Positions 1 through 9,253 are shown, counted from the first letter of the stretch. The stretch: DNA of 64,000 bases from Saccharothrix sp. S26 (GCF_021390395.1 NZ_JAJUWT010000014.1:62001-126000), one strand, 5' to 3'. Numbers and translations: made by a program. Notes: generated by a model not told the origin, from the letters alone.

Positions 1-68
1 ACCACGGCGGCGGGGTCGGCGTCGAGCTTTTCGGCCTGGGCGGCGCGGACGAGCAGCGGGTTTTCCAT
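1..68 (-). CDS. N-terminus of a divergent gene, truncated by the window edge (possibly cupin family)
   Basis: An ATG at 68 on the minus strand opens a frame that is still open at base 1 (22 codons, beginning MENPLLVRAAQAEKLD). It is divergent from the LysR gene, 71 bp away, the classic arrangement of a LysR regulator and its target. The short N-terminus resembles small cupin proteins that often lie beside LysR genes, but too little is visible to assign a family. Confidence 0.5.
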   Translation of the reverse strand, partial: MENPLLVRAAQAEKLDADPAAV

Positions 69-125
69 GACGTCGAGACTCGTCGCCGGGCCGGGCCCGA
101 ACAACGGCGGAGATCGCATGGAACG

Positions 126-141
126 ATAACCTGACGGTTAT
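126..141. promoter_or_regulatory. Palindrome overlapping the LysR start codon, candidate autoregulatory operator
   Basis: ATAACC-TGAC-GGTTAT is a perfect 6-bp inverted repeat with a 4-base centre. It lies inside the divergent gap and its last bases are the first two of the LysR ATG at 140. GATAAC at 125-130 could also serve as a -10 hexamer for a leaderless LysR transcript. LysR regulators commonly bind inverted repeats at the divergent promoter and repress themselves. The operator role is an inference. Confidence 0.45.
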
Positions 142-979
142 GGAACGCCGTGACCTGGAGGTCTTCCTGGCGCTGGCCGAGGAGCTGCACTTCAGCCGCA
201 CCGCCGAGCGGCTCCACGTCTCCCAGGCGCGCGTCAGCCAATCCGTCAAGCAGCTGGAACGCCGCATCGGCGCGCCGCTGTTCGAGCGGACCAGCCGCCG
301 GGTCGCGCTCACGCCCATCGGCCGACGCCTGCGCGACGACCTGGCACCGGCCTACCAGCAGATCGTGGACGGCATAGCGCGCGCTGTGGAGTCCGCACGC
401 GGCACGTCGCTGCTGCGCGTCGGCTTCGAAGCACCTGCCGTCGCCGATCTCGTCGGCCACGTCCTCGACACGTTCCGCGCCCGTCACCCGGACAGCGAGG
501 TGCGCGTGCGCGAAGCGCCGTTCACCGACCCGTTCTCACTGCTCAGGGCTGACGAGGTGGACGTGCTGGTGACGTTGTTCCCGGTCGACGAGCCGGACCT
601 GACGCCCGGCCCGGTCGTCCTCGAAGAGCCGCTGGTGCTCGCCGTGGCCGACACGCACCCGTTCACGCGGCAGGAGGTCGTGACGCTGGAGGACCTGGCC
701 CGCGACACTGTCTTCCGCGCCGCCTACTGGCGTGACACGACCCCCGAGGGCGCGCCGATCAAGCGCGGCCGGGACGTCACGACCTTCCAGGAACTTCTCA
801 CCGCGATCGCCGACGGCGAGGGCGTCAGCCCGCTGGGCGCGCACGCGGCCGGCTACTTCGCCCGCCCCAGGGTCGCGTTCCTGCCGCTGGTGGGCGCGCC
901 CCGGCTGGCGTGGGGCATGGTCTGGCGCACGGCGGGCGAGACGGTCCGGGTGCGCGAGTTCGCGGCGGCCGCGCGCTAA
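140..979 (+). CDS. LysR family transcriptional regulator
   Basis: A 279-residue LysR-type regulator. The N-terminal winged helix-turn-helix (about residues 1-60) begins MERRDLEVFLALAEELHFS and carries the typical LHVSQARVSQSVKQLE recognition region and the PLFERTSRRVALTPIG wing. The remainder is a two-lobed periplasmic-binding-like effector domain (about 85-279). The length is slightly short for the family. It is transcribed away from the truncated gene at 68, which is its most likely target, with the palindrome at 126-141 as a probable operator. The effector cannot be told from sequence. Confidence 0.93.
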   Translation: MERRDLEVFLALAEELHFSRTAERLHVSQARVSQSVKQLERRIGAPLFERTSRRVALTPIGRRLRDDLAPAYQQIVDGIARAVESARGTSLLRVGFEAPAVADLVGHVLDTFRARHPDSEVRVREAPFTDPFSLLRADEVDVLVTLFPVDEPDLTPGPVVLEEPLVLAVADTHPFTRQEVVTLEDLARDTVFRAAYWRDTTPEGAPIKRGRDVTTFQELLTAIADGEGVSPLGAHAAGYFARPRVAFLPLVGAPRLAWGMVWRTAGETVRVREFAAAAR

Positions 980-988
980 CCTCGACCC

Positions 989-1114
989 GTGCTGTTGTTG
1001 CAGGAAGACCCCACGGGCATGTCGTCGCCGATCGCCACGGTCGCGGTGATCGCCGGGCTCGTCGCGGCGATCGTGGTCGGCCTGCGCGCGCTCTGGCACA
1101 ACCGCAAGCGCTGA
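989..1114 (+). CDS. Small single-pass membrane protein
   Basis: A 41-codon reading frame starting at GTG 989, ten bases after the LysR stop. It encodes a short polar N-terminus, one hydrophobic helix (about residues 15-33) and a basic tail ending WHNRKR, giving an inside-positive topology. Third positions are almost all G or C, as in neighbouring genes, which supports coding. There is no clear ribosome binding site, and an ATG at 1019 is an alternative start. The function is unknown. It may be co-transcribed with the LysR gene. Confidence 0.45.
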   Translation: MLLLQEDPTGMSSPIATVAVIAGLVAAIVVGLRALWHNRKR

Positions 1115-1121
1115 CCACCCG

Positions 1122-2342
1122 TCAGCGCACCCGCTGCAACGACGCGAACAGGCACGTCACCAGCAGGGGCAGCGCGGTGAACCCGATGACCAGGCCCAGC
1201 GCGGCGTAGGACCACGCGGTCACCACGATGCCCGCCGTGACGCCGCCGAGCGCGCCGCCCGCGTTCATGCACAGGTCGGACAGGCCCTGCGCGGCCGGCC
1301 GGTCCACCACGTCCACCGACTCGGTGAGCAGCGCCGAACCCGCCACCACGCCCGCCGACCAGCCGAACGCCAGCAGCGCCAGCCCGGCGGCCAGCTGCGG
1401 CGCGTCGTGCGACGGCGCCATGCCCGCGATGCCGGACGCGGCGACCACGAGCGCCGCGCCGATCGCCAGCACCGGCACCCGGCCGAGCCGGTCGGCCATC
1501 CACCCGAACAGCGGGCTGGCCGCGTACATCGCGGCGACGTGCAGGCTGATCACCACGCCCACGACCCGCAACGACGAGCCCGCGTGGTCCATGTGCACGG
1601 GGGTCATCGACATCAGGCCCACCATCGCGGTGTGGCACAGCGTCACGCCGCCCAGCGCGAGCTTCCCGGCGGGCGGCAGGGACCGCCACACCGCCACCGA
1701 CCGCTTGGTGACGGCCGGAGGCGCGACGACGGCGGACTTCGCCAGCGCCAGCGGGTCGGGCCGCAGGAACCGCAGGACGACCAGCGCGGCCAGGCCGAAC
1801 AGCGCGGCCGACAGCAGGTACGGCCCCGCGCCCACGGGCAGCCCCAGCCGCACGGCCGCCTGCCCCGCCGGGTCGGCCAGGTTCGGCCCGGCCACCGCGC
1901 CGATCGTGGCCGCCCACACCACCAGCGCCAGCGAGCGCGCTCGGCGGTGCGGTGGGGCCAGGTCCGCGCCCGCGTACCGGGCGGCGAGGTTCGCGCTGGA
2001 CGCCGCACCGAACAGCACGAGCGCGACCAGCAGCACCTGCCAGGAGCCGAGCACCACGGCGCACGCCGCCACCGCCGCGCCGCCCGCGCCCGCGCCGTAG
2101 CCCAGGACCAGCGCGGGACGGCGTCCGCTGCGGGCCGCCAACCGCGCCGCGGGCAGCGCGAACGCGGCCGCGCCGAGCACCGCGGCGGTCTGCGCCATCC
2201 CGCCGACCGCGTCGGAGTCGGCGAGCACGGCCGCGATCAGCGTGCTCACCGCCAGGCCGATGGTGACGCCGGCCGCGCCGAGGACCTGGGTCACCGCCAG
2301 CACCCGCAGGACCCTGCGCTGCACGACGTCGACCCCGGTCAT
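1122..2342 (-). CDS. MFS transporter
   Basis: A 406-residue major facilitator superfamily protein with about twelve hydrophobic segments in two halves. The loop between helices 2 and 3 has the pattern LPAARLAARSGRRPALVLGYG, close to the MFS motif A. The second half contains LFGWMADRLGRVPVLAIG, a repeat of the same motif. These features suggest proton-coupled export or uptake of a small molecule across the plasma membrane. The substrate is unknown. It lies 51 bp downstream of the Hsp70-like gene on the same strand and may be read from it. Confidence 0.9.
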   Translation of the reverse strand: MTGVDVVQRRVLRVLAVTQVLGAAGVTIGLAVSTLIAAVLADSDAVGGMAQTAAVLGAAAFALPAARLAARSGRRPALVLGYGAGAGGAAVAACAVVLGSWQVLLVALVLFGAASSANLAARYAGADLAPPHRRARSLALVVWAATIGAVAGPNLADPAGQAAVRLGLPVGAGPYLLSAALFGLAALVVLRFLRPDPLALAKSAVVAPPAVTKRSVAVWRSLPPAGKLALGGVTLCHTAMVGLMSMTPVHMDHAGSSLRVVGVVISLHVAAMYAASPLFGWMADRLGRVPVLAIGAALVVAASGIAGMAPSHDAPQLAAGLALLAFGWSAGVVAGSALLTESVDVVDRPAAQGLSDLCMNAGGALGGVTAGIVVTAWSYAALGLVIGFTALPLLVTCLFASLQRVR

Positions 2343-2393
2343 GATCTTGACTGTGCCAGGCGGGACCGGGCCCTACCAGCCACCGTCCGGGTC

Positions 2394-4289
2394 TCAGGTG
2401 CCGGGTTGGACCGCAGCCTCGAAGAAGTCGGCCACCTGGTCGGCGGTCAGCTCCTCGCCACCGCTCCTGGTCACGATGCCCAGCAGCGGCAGGTCGTCGG
2501 CGGTGAACACGAGCAGCCCCAGCCCGCCGTCCGCGGCGGCCCGGTACTTGCCGGTCAGGCCGTTGCCCGCCCACCGCGCCTCGACCATGTCTGCCTTGAG
2601 CGAGCGCACCACGGCCTCCGCGCCGTGCTGCGCGCCGATCACCGTCTCGGTGAGGACGTACTGGACCGAGTAGTCGTCCTTCACCGCGCAGCTGACCACG
2701 GTGCCCTTGATGCCGTCGACGCCGCCCACGCCGGGCGTGCCGCCGGCCTTGCACGTGCTGGTGTCCGGGACCGTGCCCGCGAGCAGGCGCAGGCACTCGG
2801 TGAAGCCCTTGTCGTCCTGCTGGGTGTCGCTCTTGCACTCCTGCGCGCTGGGCACGTCCACCCCGCTGAACGCGAAGATCCCGCCGACCACGGCCGCCAC
2901 GAGCACCACCACCGCGCCCGCCGCGATCAGCAGCGTCTTGCGGTCGGGCTTCTTCTTCGACCCGGCCCGCGGGCGCGTGCCGACGGACGGGAAGTTGAAC
3001 TGCTGCGGCCCGGTCTGCGGGTAGACCTGGTAGGGCCCGCTGACCGCCGGGTTGACCTGGTACGCGCCGCTCGCGCTCGGGTTGACCTGGTAGGGGCCGC
3101 TGACCGCCGGGTTCACCGGGTGCGCGCCGCTGACCGCGGGGTTGGCCTGGTACCCGGCGGGCGGGGTCACCGGCTTGGTGACGACCGTGTCGGGCTCCCT
3201 GGGCCTGGTCGGCTCCTGGGAGCGCGGCGTCACGCCGTTCTTGGGCACGTGGTGCGCGCCCAGAGCGACCGCCGTCTCGGGCTGGTCCAGGCTCGTCGGC
3301 ACGATCCGCACCTGCTCGGCGATCATGTTCGCGACCAGCGGGATCCGGCTCGCCCCGCCCACCAGGTAGATGCCCGCGAGCTGGTTGGGCGCCATGCCGG
3401 TGGAGCGGATCGTGGACTCCAGCAGCTCCACGCTGCGCATCATGCTCGGCCGGACCAGCGCTTCCAGGTCGGAGCGGTTGACCAGCACGTCCTCGAACGG
3501 CTCCGGCATCGGCACCTCGGTGTGCGCGTGCCGCGACAGCGACTCCTTGGCCGCGCGCACGTCCTCCTGCAACGTGCGGCGGGCCCGGCGGTCGGCGGTC
3601 GACTCGGGGCGCAGCAGCCGCTGCCAGGCCGCCGGGTCGCGGTGCGAGACCTGCCGGCCGACGTGCTCCAGCAGCGCCTGGTCGACGTCCAGGCCGCCCA
3701 GGTCGGGCAGGCCGTCCTCGGCGAGCACGGTGAAGCCGCTCTGGGTCGCGCCGACGATGGCCACGTCGAACGTGCCCGCGCCCAGGTCGTAGACCGCCAG
3801 CGCCTGGCCGACGGACAGCGAGGCGTAGTGCGAGGCGGCGGCGACCGGCTCGGGCACCAGCACGACCTCGGCGTTCACGCCCGCCAGGCGGGCCGCGGAC
3901 AGCAGCACGTTGCGGCGCGTCGGGCCCCACTGCGCGGGGTGGGTGAGGCGGACCTCGTCCAGCGGCTCGCCGCCGAGCTGGCGGGTGGTCTCGTCCAGCA
4001 CGCGGCGCAGCACGGCGGCCAGCGCGTCGGTGACCGGGACCACGTTGTCGCCCAGGAGCAGCACGCCGTCGTCCACCCGGCGCTTGGGGTTGGGCTCGAA
4101 GCGGGCGGGGTCGAGGCGGGCGCGGCGCTCGGCGTCGCGGCCGACGACCAGCGTGCCGTCCTCCTCGCAGTAGACGGCCGACGGCATGGTGGCCGAGCCG
4201 TCGACCTCCACGACCCGGGGCGGCCGCCCGTGCGCGGCGAGCACCGCGACGGTGTTGGAAGTGCCCAGGTCGACGGACAGGACGCGCAC
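2394..4289 (-). CDS. Membrane-anchored Hsp70-like (DnaK-type) ATPase
   Basis: The 631-residue product starts at GTG 4289, chosen because AAGGGG lies five bases upstream and the first phosphate motif DLGTSNTV follows at once. The N-terminal two thirds is an actin/Hsp70 ATPase fold with phosphate-2 (DLGAGTFDVAIVG) and adenosine (VGGASRIP) motifs. There is no DnaK substrate-binding domain. A proline-rich linker with five 10-residue repeats, a transmembrane helix (LLIAAGAVVVLVAAVVGGIF) and a roughly 160-residue outer domain with several cysteines follow. It is therefore more likely a membrane ATPase or sensor than a soluble chaperone. Its partners are unknown. Divergent from lhr. Confidence 0.88.
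   Translation of the reverse strand: MRVLSVDLGTSNTVAVLAAHGRPPRVVEVDGSATMPSAVYCEEDGTLVVGRDAERRARLDPARFEPNPKRRVDDGVLLLGDNVVPVTDALAAVLRRVLDETTRQLGGEPLDEVRLTHPAQWGPTRRNVLLSAARLAGVNAEVVLVPEPVAAASHYASLSVGQALAVYDLGAGTFDVAIVGATQSGFTVLAEDGLPDLGGLDVDQALLEHVGRQVSHRDPAAWQRLLRPESTADRRARRTLQEDVRAAKESLSRHAHTEVPMPEPFEDVLVNRSDLEALVRPSMMRSVELLESTIRSTGMAPNQLAGIYLVGGASRIPLVANMIAEQVRIVPTSLDQPETAVALGAHHVPKNGVTPRSQEPTRPREPDTVVTKPVTPPAGYQANPAVSGAHPVNPAVSGPYQVNPSASGAYQVNPAVSGPYQVYPQTGPQQFNFPSVGTRPRAGSKKKPDRKTLLIAAGAVVVLVAAVVGGIFAFSGVDVPSAQECKSDTQQDDKGFTECLRLLAGTVPDTSTCKAGGTPGVGGVDGIKGTVVSCAVKDDYSVQYVLTETVIGAQHGAEAVVRSLKADMVEARWAGNGLTGKYRAAADGGLGLLVFTADDLPLLGIVTRSGGEELTADQVADFFEAAVQPGT
3003..3152 (-). repeat. Five 30-bp tandem repeats encoding the linker of the Hsp70-like protein
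   Basis: Tyrosine or histidine codons recur every 30 bp (3150, 3120, 3090, 3060, 3030 on the plus strand). They encode variants of YQVNPAVSGP that lead into the transmembrane helix. The repeats are in frame, so copy-number change would alter linker length without breaking the gene. Confidence 0.85.
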
Positions 4290-4364
4290 GGTGACCCCTT
4301 CGGTTCGAACGGAGTGATCGTGCCACAACCGAAAAATGTCGGACCCCTGGTTCAGTATGTGGGG

Positions 4365-7300
4365 GTGGATGTTCTGGCCTCGTTCTCCCCCGCGACCCGG
4401 CAGTGGTTCGCCGGGGCCTTCGCCGCGCCCACGGCGGCGCAGGCGGGCGCGTGGGAGGCGGCGGCCGCGGGTGAGCACGCGCTGGTCATCGCGCCCACCG
4501 GGTCGGGCAAGACGCTGGCCGCGTTCCTCTGGGCGCTGGACCGGCTGGCGTCGGAGCCCAAGCCCGCCGAGCCCAGGCGCCGGTGCCGGGTGCTGTACGT
4601 CTCGCCGCTGAAGGCGCTGGCGGTGGACGTGGAGCGCAACCTCCGCGCACCGCTGGCGGGCATCCGGCAGGCCTCGCACCGGCTGTCGCTGCCCGAACCG
4701 GACATCACCGTCGGCATGCGCACGGGCGACACCCCCGCGGACGCCCGGCGCGCGTTCGCCCGCACACCGCCGGACGTGCTGGTCACCACGCCCGAGTCGC
4801 TGTTCCTGGTGCTCACCTCGGCCGCGCGCGACTCGTTGCGCGGTGTCGAGACGGTGATCGTCGACGAGGTGCACGCGGTCGCGGGCACGAAGCGCGGCGC
4901 GCACCTGGCGCTGTCGCTGGAACGGCTGGACGCGCTGCTGGAGCGGCCCGCCCAGCGGATCGGGCTGTCCGCGACCGTGCGGCCGGTCGAGGAGGTGGGC
5001 GCGTTCCTCGCGGGCGGTCGTCCGGTGCGGGTCGTGCAGCCGAAGACGGCCAAGACGATCGAGGTGCGCGTCGAGGTGCCGGTCGAGGACATGTCGACGC
5101 TCGGCGAGCCGACCGGCGAGGTGTCGGGGTCGGCGGCGGGCGCGGAGCAGCGGACGTCGATCTGGCCCTCGGTGGAGCAGCGGGTGCTGGAGCTGGTCCG
5201 GCAGCACCGGTCGACCATCGTGTTCGCCAACTCGCGGCGGCTGGCCGAGCGGCTCACCGCGCGGCTCAACGAGCTCGCCGAGGAGGCCGCGGAGCTGGAG
5301 CGGTTCCCGGCCGAGGCACCCGGCCAGTCCGGCGTCACCACCCAGCGCTCGGCCGCGATCGCCCGCGCCCACCACGGCTCCATGTCGCGCGAGCAGCGGG
5401 TGGTGGTCGAGGAGGAGCTGAAGTCCGGCCGGCTGCCGTGCGTGGTGGCCACGTCGTCGCTGGAACTGGGCATCGACATGGGCGCGGTCGACCTGGTGGT
5501 GCAGGTGGAGGCACCGCCCACGGTGGCGTCCGGCCTGCAACGCGTCGGCCGCGCCGGGCACCAGGTGGGCGCGGTGTCGCGCGGGGTGATGTTCCCCAAG
5601 TTCCGGGGCGACCTGGTGTCGTGCGCGGTGGTGGCCGAGCGGATGCGCGACGGCGCGATCGAGGCCGTCCGGTACCCGCGCAACCCGCTGGACGTGCTGG
5701 CGCAGCACGTCGTGGCGATGGTGGCGATGGAGACGTGGACGGTCGAGTCGCTGTCCGGGCTGGTCCGGCGGGCCGCGCCGTTCGCCGCGCTGCCGGAGTC
5801 GGCGTTGCAGGCGGTGCTGGACATGCTCGCGGGCCGGTACCCGAGCGAGGAGTTCGGCGAGCTGAGGCCCCGCATCACGTGGGACCGGATCACGGGCGAG
5901 CTGCGCGGCAGGCCGGGTGCACAGCGGCTGGCGGTGACCTCCGGCGGCACGATCCCCGACCGCGGCCTGTTCGCGGTGATGACGCCGCCGTCCGAGCGCG
6001 GCCCCGGCTCGCGGGTCGGCGAGCTGGACGAGGAGATGGTCTACGAGTCGCGGGTCGGCGACACGTTCCTGCTGGGCACGTCGTCGTGGCGGGTCGAGGA
6101 CATCACCCACGACCGGGTGATCGTGGTGCCCGCGCCGGGTCAGCCCGCGCGGATGCCGTTCTGGAAGGGCGACGCGCCGGGCCGTCCGCTGGAGCTGGGG
6201 CGGGCGTTGGGGAAGTTCCTGCGCGAGGTGTCCACGATGGAGGACGCGAAGGCCGCCGAGCGGACCGCGTCGGCCGGGCTGGACGCGTGGGCGACCTCGA
6301 ACCTGCTGGCCTACCTGGGCGAGCAGCGTGAGGCGACCAGGCACGTGCCCAACGACCGGGTCGTGCTGGTGGAGCGGTTCCGCGACGAGCTGGGCGACTG
6401 GCGGCTGGTGGTGCACTCGCCGTTCGGCGCGCAGGTCAACGCGCCGTGGGCGCTGGCGATCGCGGCCCGGCTGCGGGAACGGCGCGGCATCGAGGTGCAG
6501 GCGGCGCACTCGGACGACGGGATCGTGATCCGGCTGCCCGACGCGGTCGACCTGGACGGCGCGCAGGTCGTGGCCGGTGCGGACGACGTGCTGCTCGACC
6601 CGGAAGAGGTCGAGCAGGTCGTGGTGGCCGAGGTCGGCGGCTCGGCGTTGTTCGCGGCCCGGTTCCGGGAGTGCGCGGCGCGGTCGCTGCTGCTGCCCCG
6701 GCGTGATCCGCGCAAGCGCTCGCCGTTGTGGCAGCAGCGGCAGCGGGCGGCGCAGCTGCTGTCGGTGGCGGCGAAGTACGAGAGCTTCCCGGTCGTGCTG
6801 GAGGCCATGCGCGAGGTCCTGCAGGACGTGTACGACGTGCCGGGGCTGCGGGAGCTGATGACCGACATCCGGGCCCGGCGGGTGCGCGTGGTGGAGGTGG
6901 AGACCCCGTCGCCGTCGCCGTTCGCGCGCAGCCTGCTGTTCGGCTACGTCGGCATGTTCCTCTACGAGGCGGACGCGCCGCTGGCCGAGCGGCGGGCGGC
7001 GGCGTTGTCGCTGGACTCGGCGTTGCTGGCGGAGCTGCTGGGGTCGGAGGCGATCCGGGAGCTGCTCGACCCGGAGGTGGTCGAGGAGGTCGAGCGCAAC
7101 CTCCAGCGCCTCGCGCCCGACCGGCACGCGCGTGACGTCGAGGGTGCGGCGGACCTGCTGCGGTTCCTGGGCGACCTGTCCGAGGCCGAGGCGCTGGCCC
7201 GGGGCGTGCGGCCGGAGTGGCTGGCCGACCTGGTGGCGCAACGGCGCGCGATCCGGGTGCGCATCGCGGGCGAGGACCGGGTGATCACGATCGAGGACGC

Positions 7301-8909
7301 GGGCCGGGTGCGTGACGCGTTGGGCGTGGCGCTGCCGGTGGGCGTGCCGGAGGTGTTCACCGAGCCGGTGGCCGACCCGTTGGGCGACCTGCTGTCGCGG
7401 TACGCGCGGACGCACGGGCCGTTCCCCGCGGTGGAGGCGGCGGAGCGGTTCGGGCTGGGCGTGGCCGTGGTGACCGGCGTGCTGGAGCGGATGGCGGCAA
7501 CCGGGCGGCTGGTGCGCGGCGAGCTCAGACCCGGTGGCACGCACACCGAGTACTGCGACGCCGAGGTGCTGCGGCGGTTGCGGCGGGCGTCGCTGGCCCG
7601 GTTGCGGGCCGAGGTGGAGCCCGTGGAGCCCGCCGCGCTGGGCCGGTTCCTGCCGTCCTGGCACGGGGTGGGTCGGCGGCTGCGGTCCGCGCCGACCGTG
7701 GACGACGTGTACTCGGTGGTCGAGCAGCTCGCGGGCGCGCCGTTGCCCGCGAGCGCGGTGGAGTCGCTGGTGCTGCCCGCGCGGCTGCCCGGCTACCGCC
7801 CCGCGCTGCTGGACGAGCTGACCGCGTCCGGTGAGGTGACGTGGACCGGGTGCGGCTCGCTGGCCGGTGGTGACGGCTGGATCGCGTTGGCGCCGACGGA
7901 CGTGGCCGACCTGCTGCTGCCCGACCTGGTGCCGGAGGCGATGCCGGACTCGTCGCTGCACACCGCCGTGGTGGAGGCGTTGGGCGGCGGCGCGTTGTTC
8001 TTCCGGCAACTGGTCGACCGGGTGTCGTTGCACGGTCCGACGACCGACACCGAGGTCGTCGGCGCGCTGTGGGACCTGGTGTGGGCGGGTGTCGTCACGA
8101 ACGACACCCTCGCGCCGCTGCGGGCGCTGGTCGCGGGTGGCGGCACCGCGCACAAACCCCGGCGGACCGCGCCACGCGGCCGGTACGCGCGGATGCGTGC
8201 GGCCAGACCGGACCTGCCCAGCCGCACCGGGCCGCCGACCGTGGCGGGCCGGTGGTCGCTGGCCGTCGTGCCGGTCACCGACGCGACCCGGCGGGCACAC
8301 GCGCGGGCCGAGGCGTTCCTGGAACGGCACGGCGTGCTGACGCGGGGCGCGTTGGACACCGAGCGGGTGACCGGCGGGTTCAGCGCCGTGTACCGGGTGC
8401 TGCGGGCGATGGAGGAGTCCGGGCAGGTGGTGCGCGGTTACGTGGTCGAGGGGCTGGGCGCGGCGCAGTTCGCGGCCCGGGGCGCGGTGGACCGGCTGCG
8501 CGCGTCGTCCCGCCCGCCCGGCCAGGAGCACACCGCCACACCGGAAGCCGTGGTCCTGGCCGCCGCCGACCCGGCCCAGCCCTACGGCGCCGCGCTGCCG
8601 TGGCCGGACCTGTCGGGCGAGGGCAAGCACCGGCCGGGCCGCAAGTCCGGCGCACTGGTCGTGCTGGTGGACGGCCAGGCCACGCTCTACGTGGAGCGGG
8701 GCGGCCGGTCGCTGCTGTCGTTCACCGAGCAGGAGGACGCCCTGCGCGCCGCCGCCCAAGCCCTGAGCCGAGCCGTGCGCGACGGCTGGCTGGGCCAACT
8801 GGCCGTGCAGCGGGCGGACGGCGAAGTGGCCCTGGGTTCCCACCTGGCCGGCATCCTCCAAGAAGCAGGCTTCCGCGCCACCCCCAAGGGCCTGCGACTA
8901 CGCGCATGA
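4365..8909 (+). CDS. lhr: Lhr-type DEAD/DEAH-box ATP-dependent helicase
   Basis: A very large superfamily 2 helicase of 1514 residues, the normal size for full-length Lhr. GTG 4365 gives the usual N-terminus VDVLASFSPATRQWF; GTG 4359 is an alternative. Motifs appear in order: Walker A APTGSGKT (about 44-51), the DEVH box in VIVDEVHAV, SAT motif III in GLSATVRPV, and motif VI QRVGRAGHQ. The long C-terminal half is the Lhr-specific extension of winged-helix, beta-barrel and CTD modules. Lhr translocates 3' to 5' on single-stranded DNA, unwinds DNA and RNA:DNA duplexes, and is tied to DNA repair. It is divergent from the Hsp70-like gene. Confidence 0.95.
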   Translation: MDVLASFSPATRQWFAGAFAAPTAAQAGAWEAAAAGEHALVIAPTGSGKTLAAFLWALDRLASEPKPAEPRRRCRVLYVSPLKALAVDVERNLRAPLAGIRQASHRLSLPEPDITVGMRTGDTPADARRAFARTPPDVLVTTPESLFLVLTSAARDSLRGVETVIVDEVHAVAGTKRGAHLALSLERLDALLERPAQRIGLSATVRPVEEVGAFLAGGRPVRVVQPKTAKTIEVRVEVPVEDMSTLGEPTGEVSGSAAGAEQRTSIWPSVEQRVLELVRQHRSTIVFANSRRLAERLTARLNELAEEAAELERFPAEAPGQSGVTTQRSAAIARAHHGSMSREQRVVVEEELKSGRLPCVVATSSLELGIDMGAVDLVVQVEAPPTVASGLQRVGRAGHQVGAVSRGVMFPKFRGDLVSCAVVAERMRDGAIEAVRYPRNPLDVLAQHVVAMVAMETWTVESLSGLVRRAAPFAALPESALQAVLDMLAGRYPSEEFGELRPRITWDRITGELRGRPGAQRLAVTSGGTIPDRGLFAVMTPPSERGPGSRVGELDEEMVYESRVGDTFLLGTSSWRVEDITHDRVIVVPAPGQPARMPFWKGDAPGRPLELGRALGKFLREVSTMEDAKAAERTASAGLDAWATSNLLAYLGEQREATRHVPNDRVVLVERFRDELGDWRLVVHSPFGAQVNAPWALAIAARLRERRGIEVQAAHSDDGIVIRLPDAVDLDGAQVVAGADDVLLDPEEVEQVVVAEVGGSALFAARFRECAARSLLLPRRDPRKRSPLWQQRQRAAQLLSVAAKYESFPVVLEAMREVLQDVYDVPGLRELMTDIRARRVRVVEVETPSPSPFARSLLFGYVGMFLYEADAPLAERRAAALSLDSALLAELLGSEAIRELLDPEVVEEVERNLQRLAPDRHARDVEGAADLLRFLGDLSEAEALARGVRPEWLADLVAQRRAIRVRIAGEDRVITIEDAGRVRDALGVALPVGVPEVFTEPVADPLGDLLSRYARTHGPFPAVEAAERFGLGVAVVTGVLERMAATGRLVRGELRPGGTHTEYCDAEVLRRLRRASLARLRAEVEPVEPAALGRFLPSWHGVGRRLRSAPTVDDVYSVVEQLAGAPLPASAVESLVLPARLPGYRPALLDELTASGEVTWTGCGSLAGGDGWIALAPTDVADLLLPDLVPEAMPDSSLHTAVVEALGGGALFFRQLVDRVSLHGPTTDTEVVGALWDLVWAGVVTNDTLAPLRALVAGGGTAHKPRRTAPRGRYARMRAARPDLPSRTGPPTVAGRWSLAVVPVTDATRRAHARAEAFLERHGVLTRGALDTERVTGGFSAVYRVLRAMEESGQVVRGYVVEGLGAAQFAARGAVDRLRASSRPPGQEHTATPEAVVLAAADPAQPYGAALPWPDLSGEGKHRPGRKSGALVVLVDGQATLYVERGGRSLLSFTEQEDALRAAAQALSRAVRDGWLGQLAVQRADGEVALGSHLAGILQEAGFRATPKGLRLRA

Positions 8910-9113
8910 CCGAAAGATCAAAGACCCACCATCCCCCGACCCGAGATCACCCGAAAGAGCACCGCCCCCCGGGAACTTTCGACCACACCATTCAAGTTGC
9001 CGGAATGAAAGGAGGCGGCAGCGCACGGCGACCCAATCACCCGACGAACCACGACCCCCGCCACCGACCACAACGCCCTCCCGCGCCCCGCAGCCAACCT
9101 CCCGCGCCCCGCA

Positions 9114-9153
9114 CCGGGCTCACGCGACTTGCGCCGGGCTCACGCGACTTGCG
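9114..9153. repeat. Two adjacent identical 20-bp direct repeats
   Basis: CCGGGCTCACGCGACTTGCG occurs at 9114-9133 and again at 9134-9153 with no spacer. A degenerate third copy (CACACGCGACCTGCC) follows near 9185. The repeats lie in the non-coding gap. Their function is unknown. Confidence 0.85.
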
Positions 9154-9203
9154 CGAACAGCGGGTGCGACCTCCGCGAGCAAGCACACGCGACCTGCCAG
9201 AGC

Positions 9204-9253
9204 GGCTTCGGGCGACCGGCGGCGGGCTAAGCGGTCACCCGTCGCCCGAAGCC
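9204..9253 (-). terminator. Hairpin downstream of acdS
   Basis: GGCTTCGGGCGAC (9204-9216) is the exact reverse complement of GTCGCCCGAAGCC (9241-9253), a 13-bp stem with a 24-base loop. It lies just past the 3' end of acdS on the minus strand. There is no T-run, as is normal in high-GC actinomycetes. The right arm is part of a 14-bp tandem repeat (9238-9251, 9252-9265, partial 9266-9275). Confidence 0.45.

Noticed and set aside
1407-4364. Upstream open extension of lhr (nearly 1000 extra codons)
   Set aside because: It is antisense to the MFS and Hsp70-like genes, has a repetitive Arg/His/Ala composition and no domain. Lhr is full length from 4365.
2394-8861. 2155-codon open frame on the minus strand spanning lhr and the Hsp70-like gene
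   Set aside because: Only the last 631 codons show a protein family. The rest is the antisense of lhr, an effect of high GC that keeps stop codons rare.
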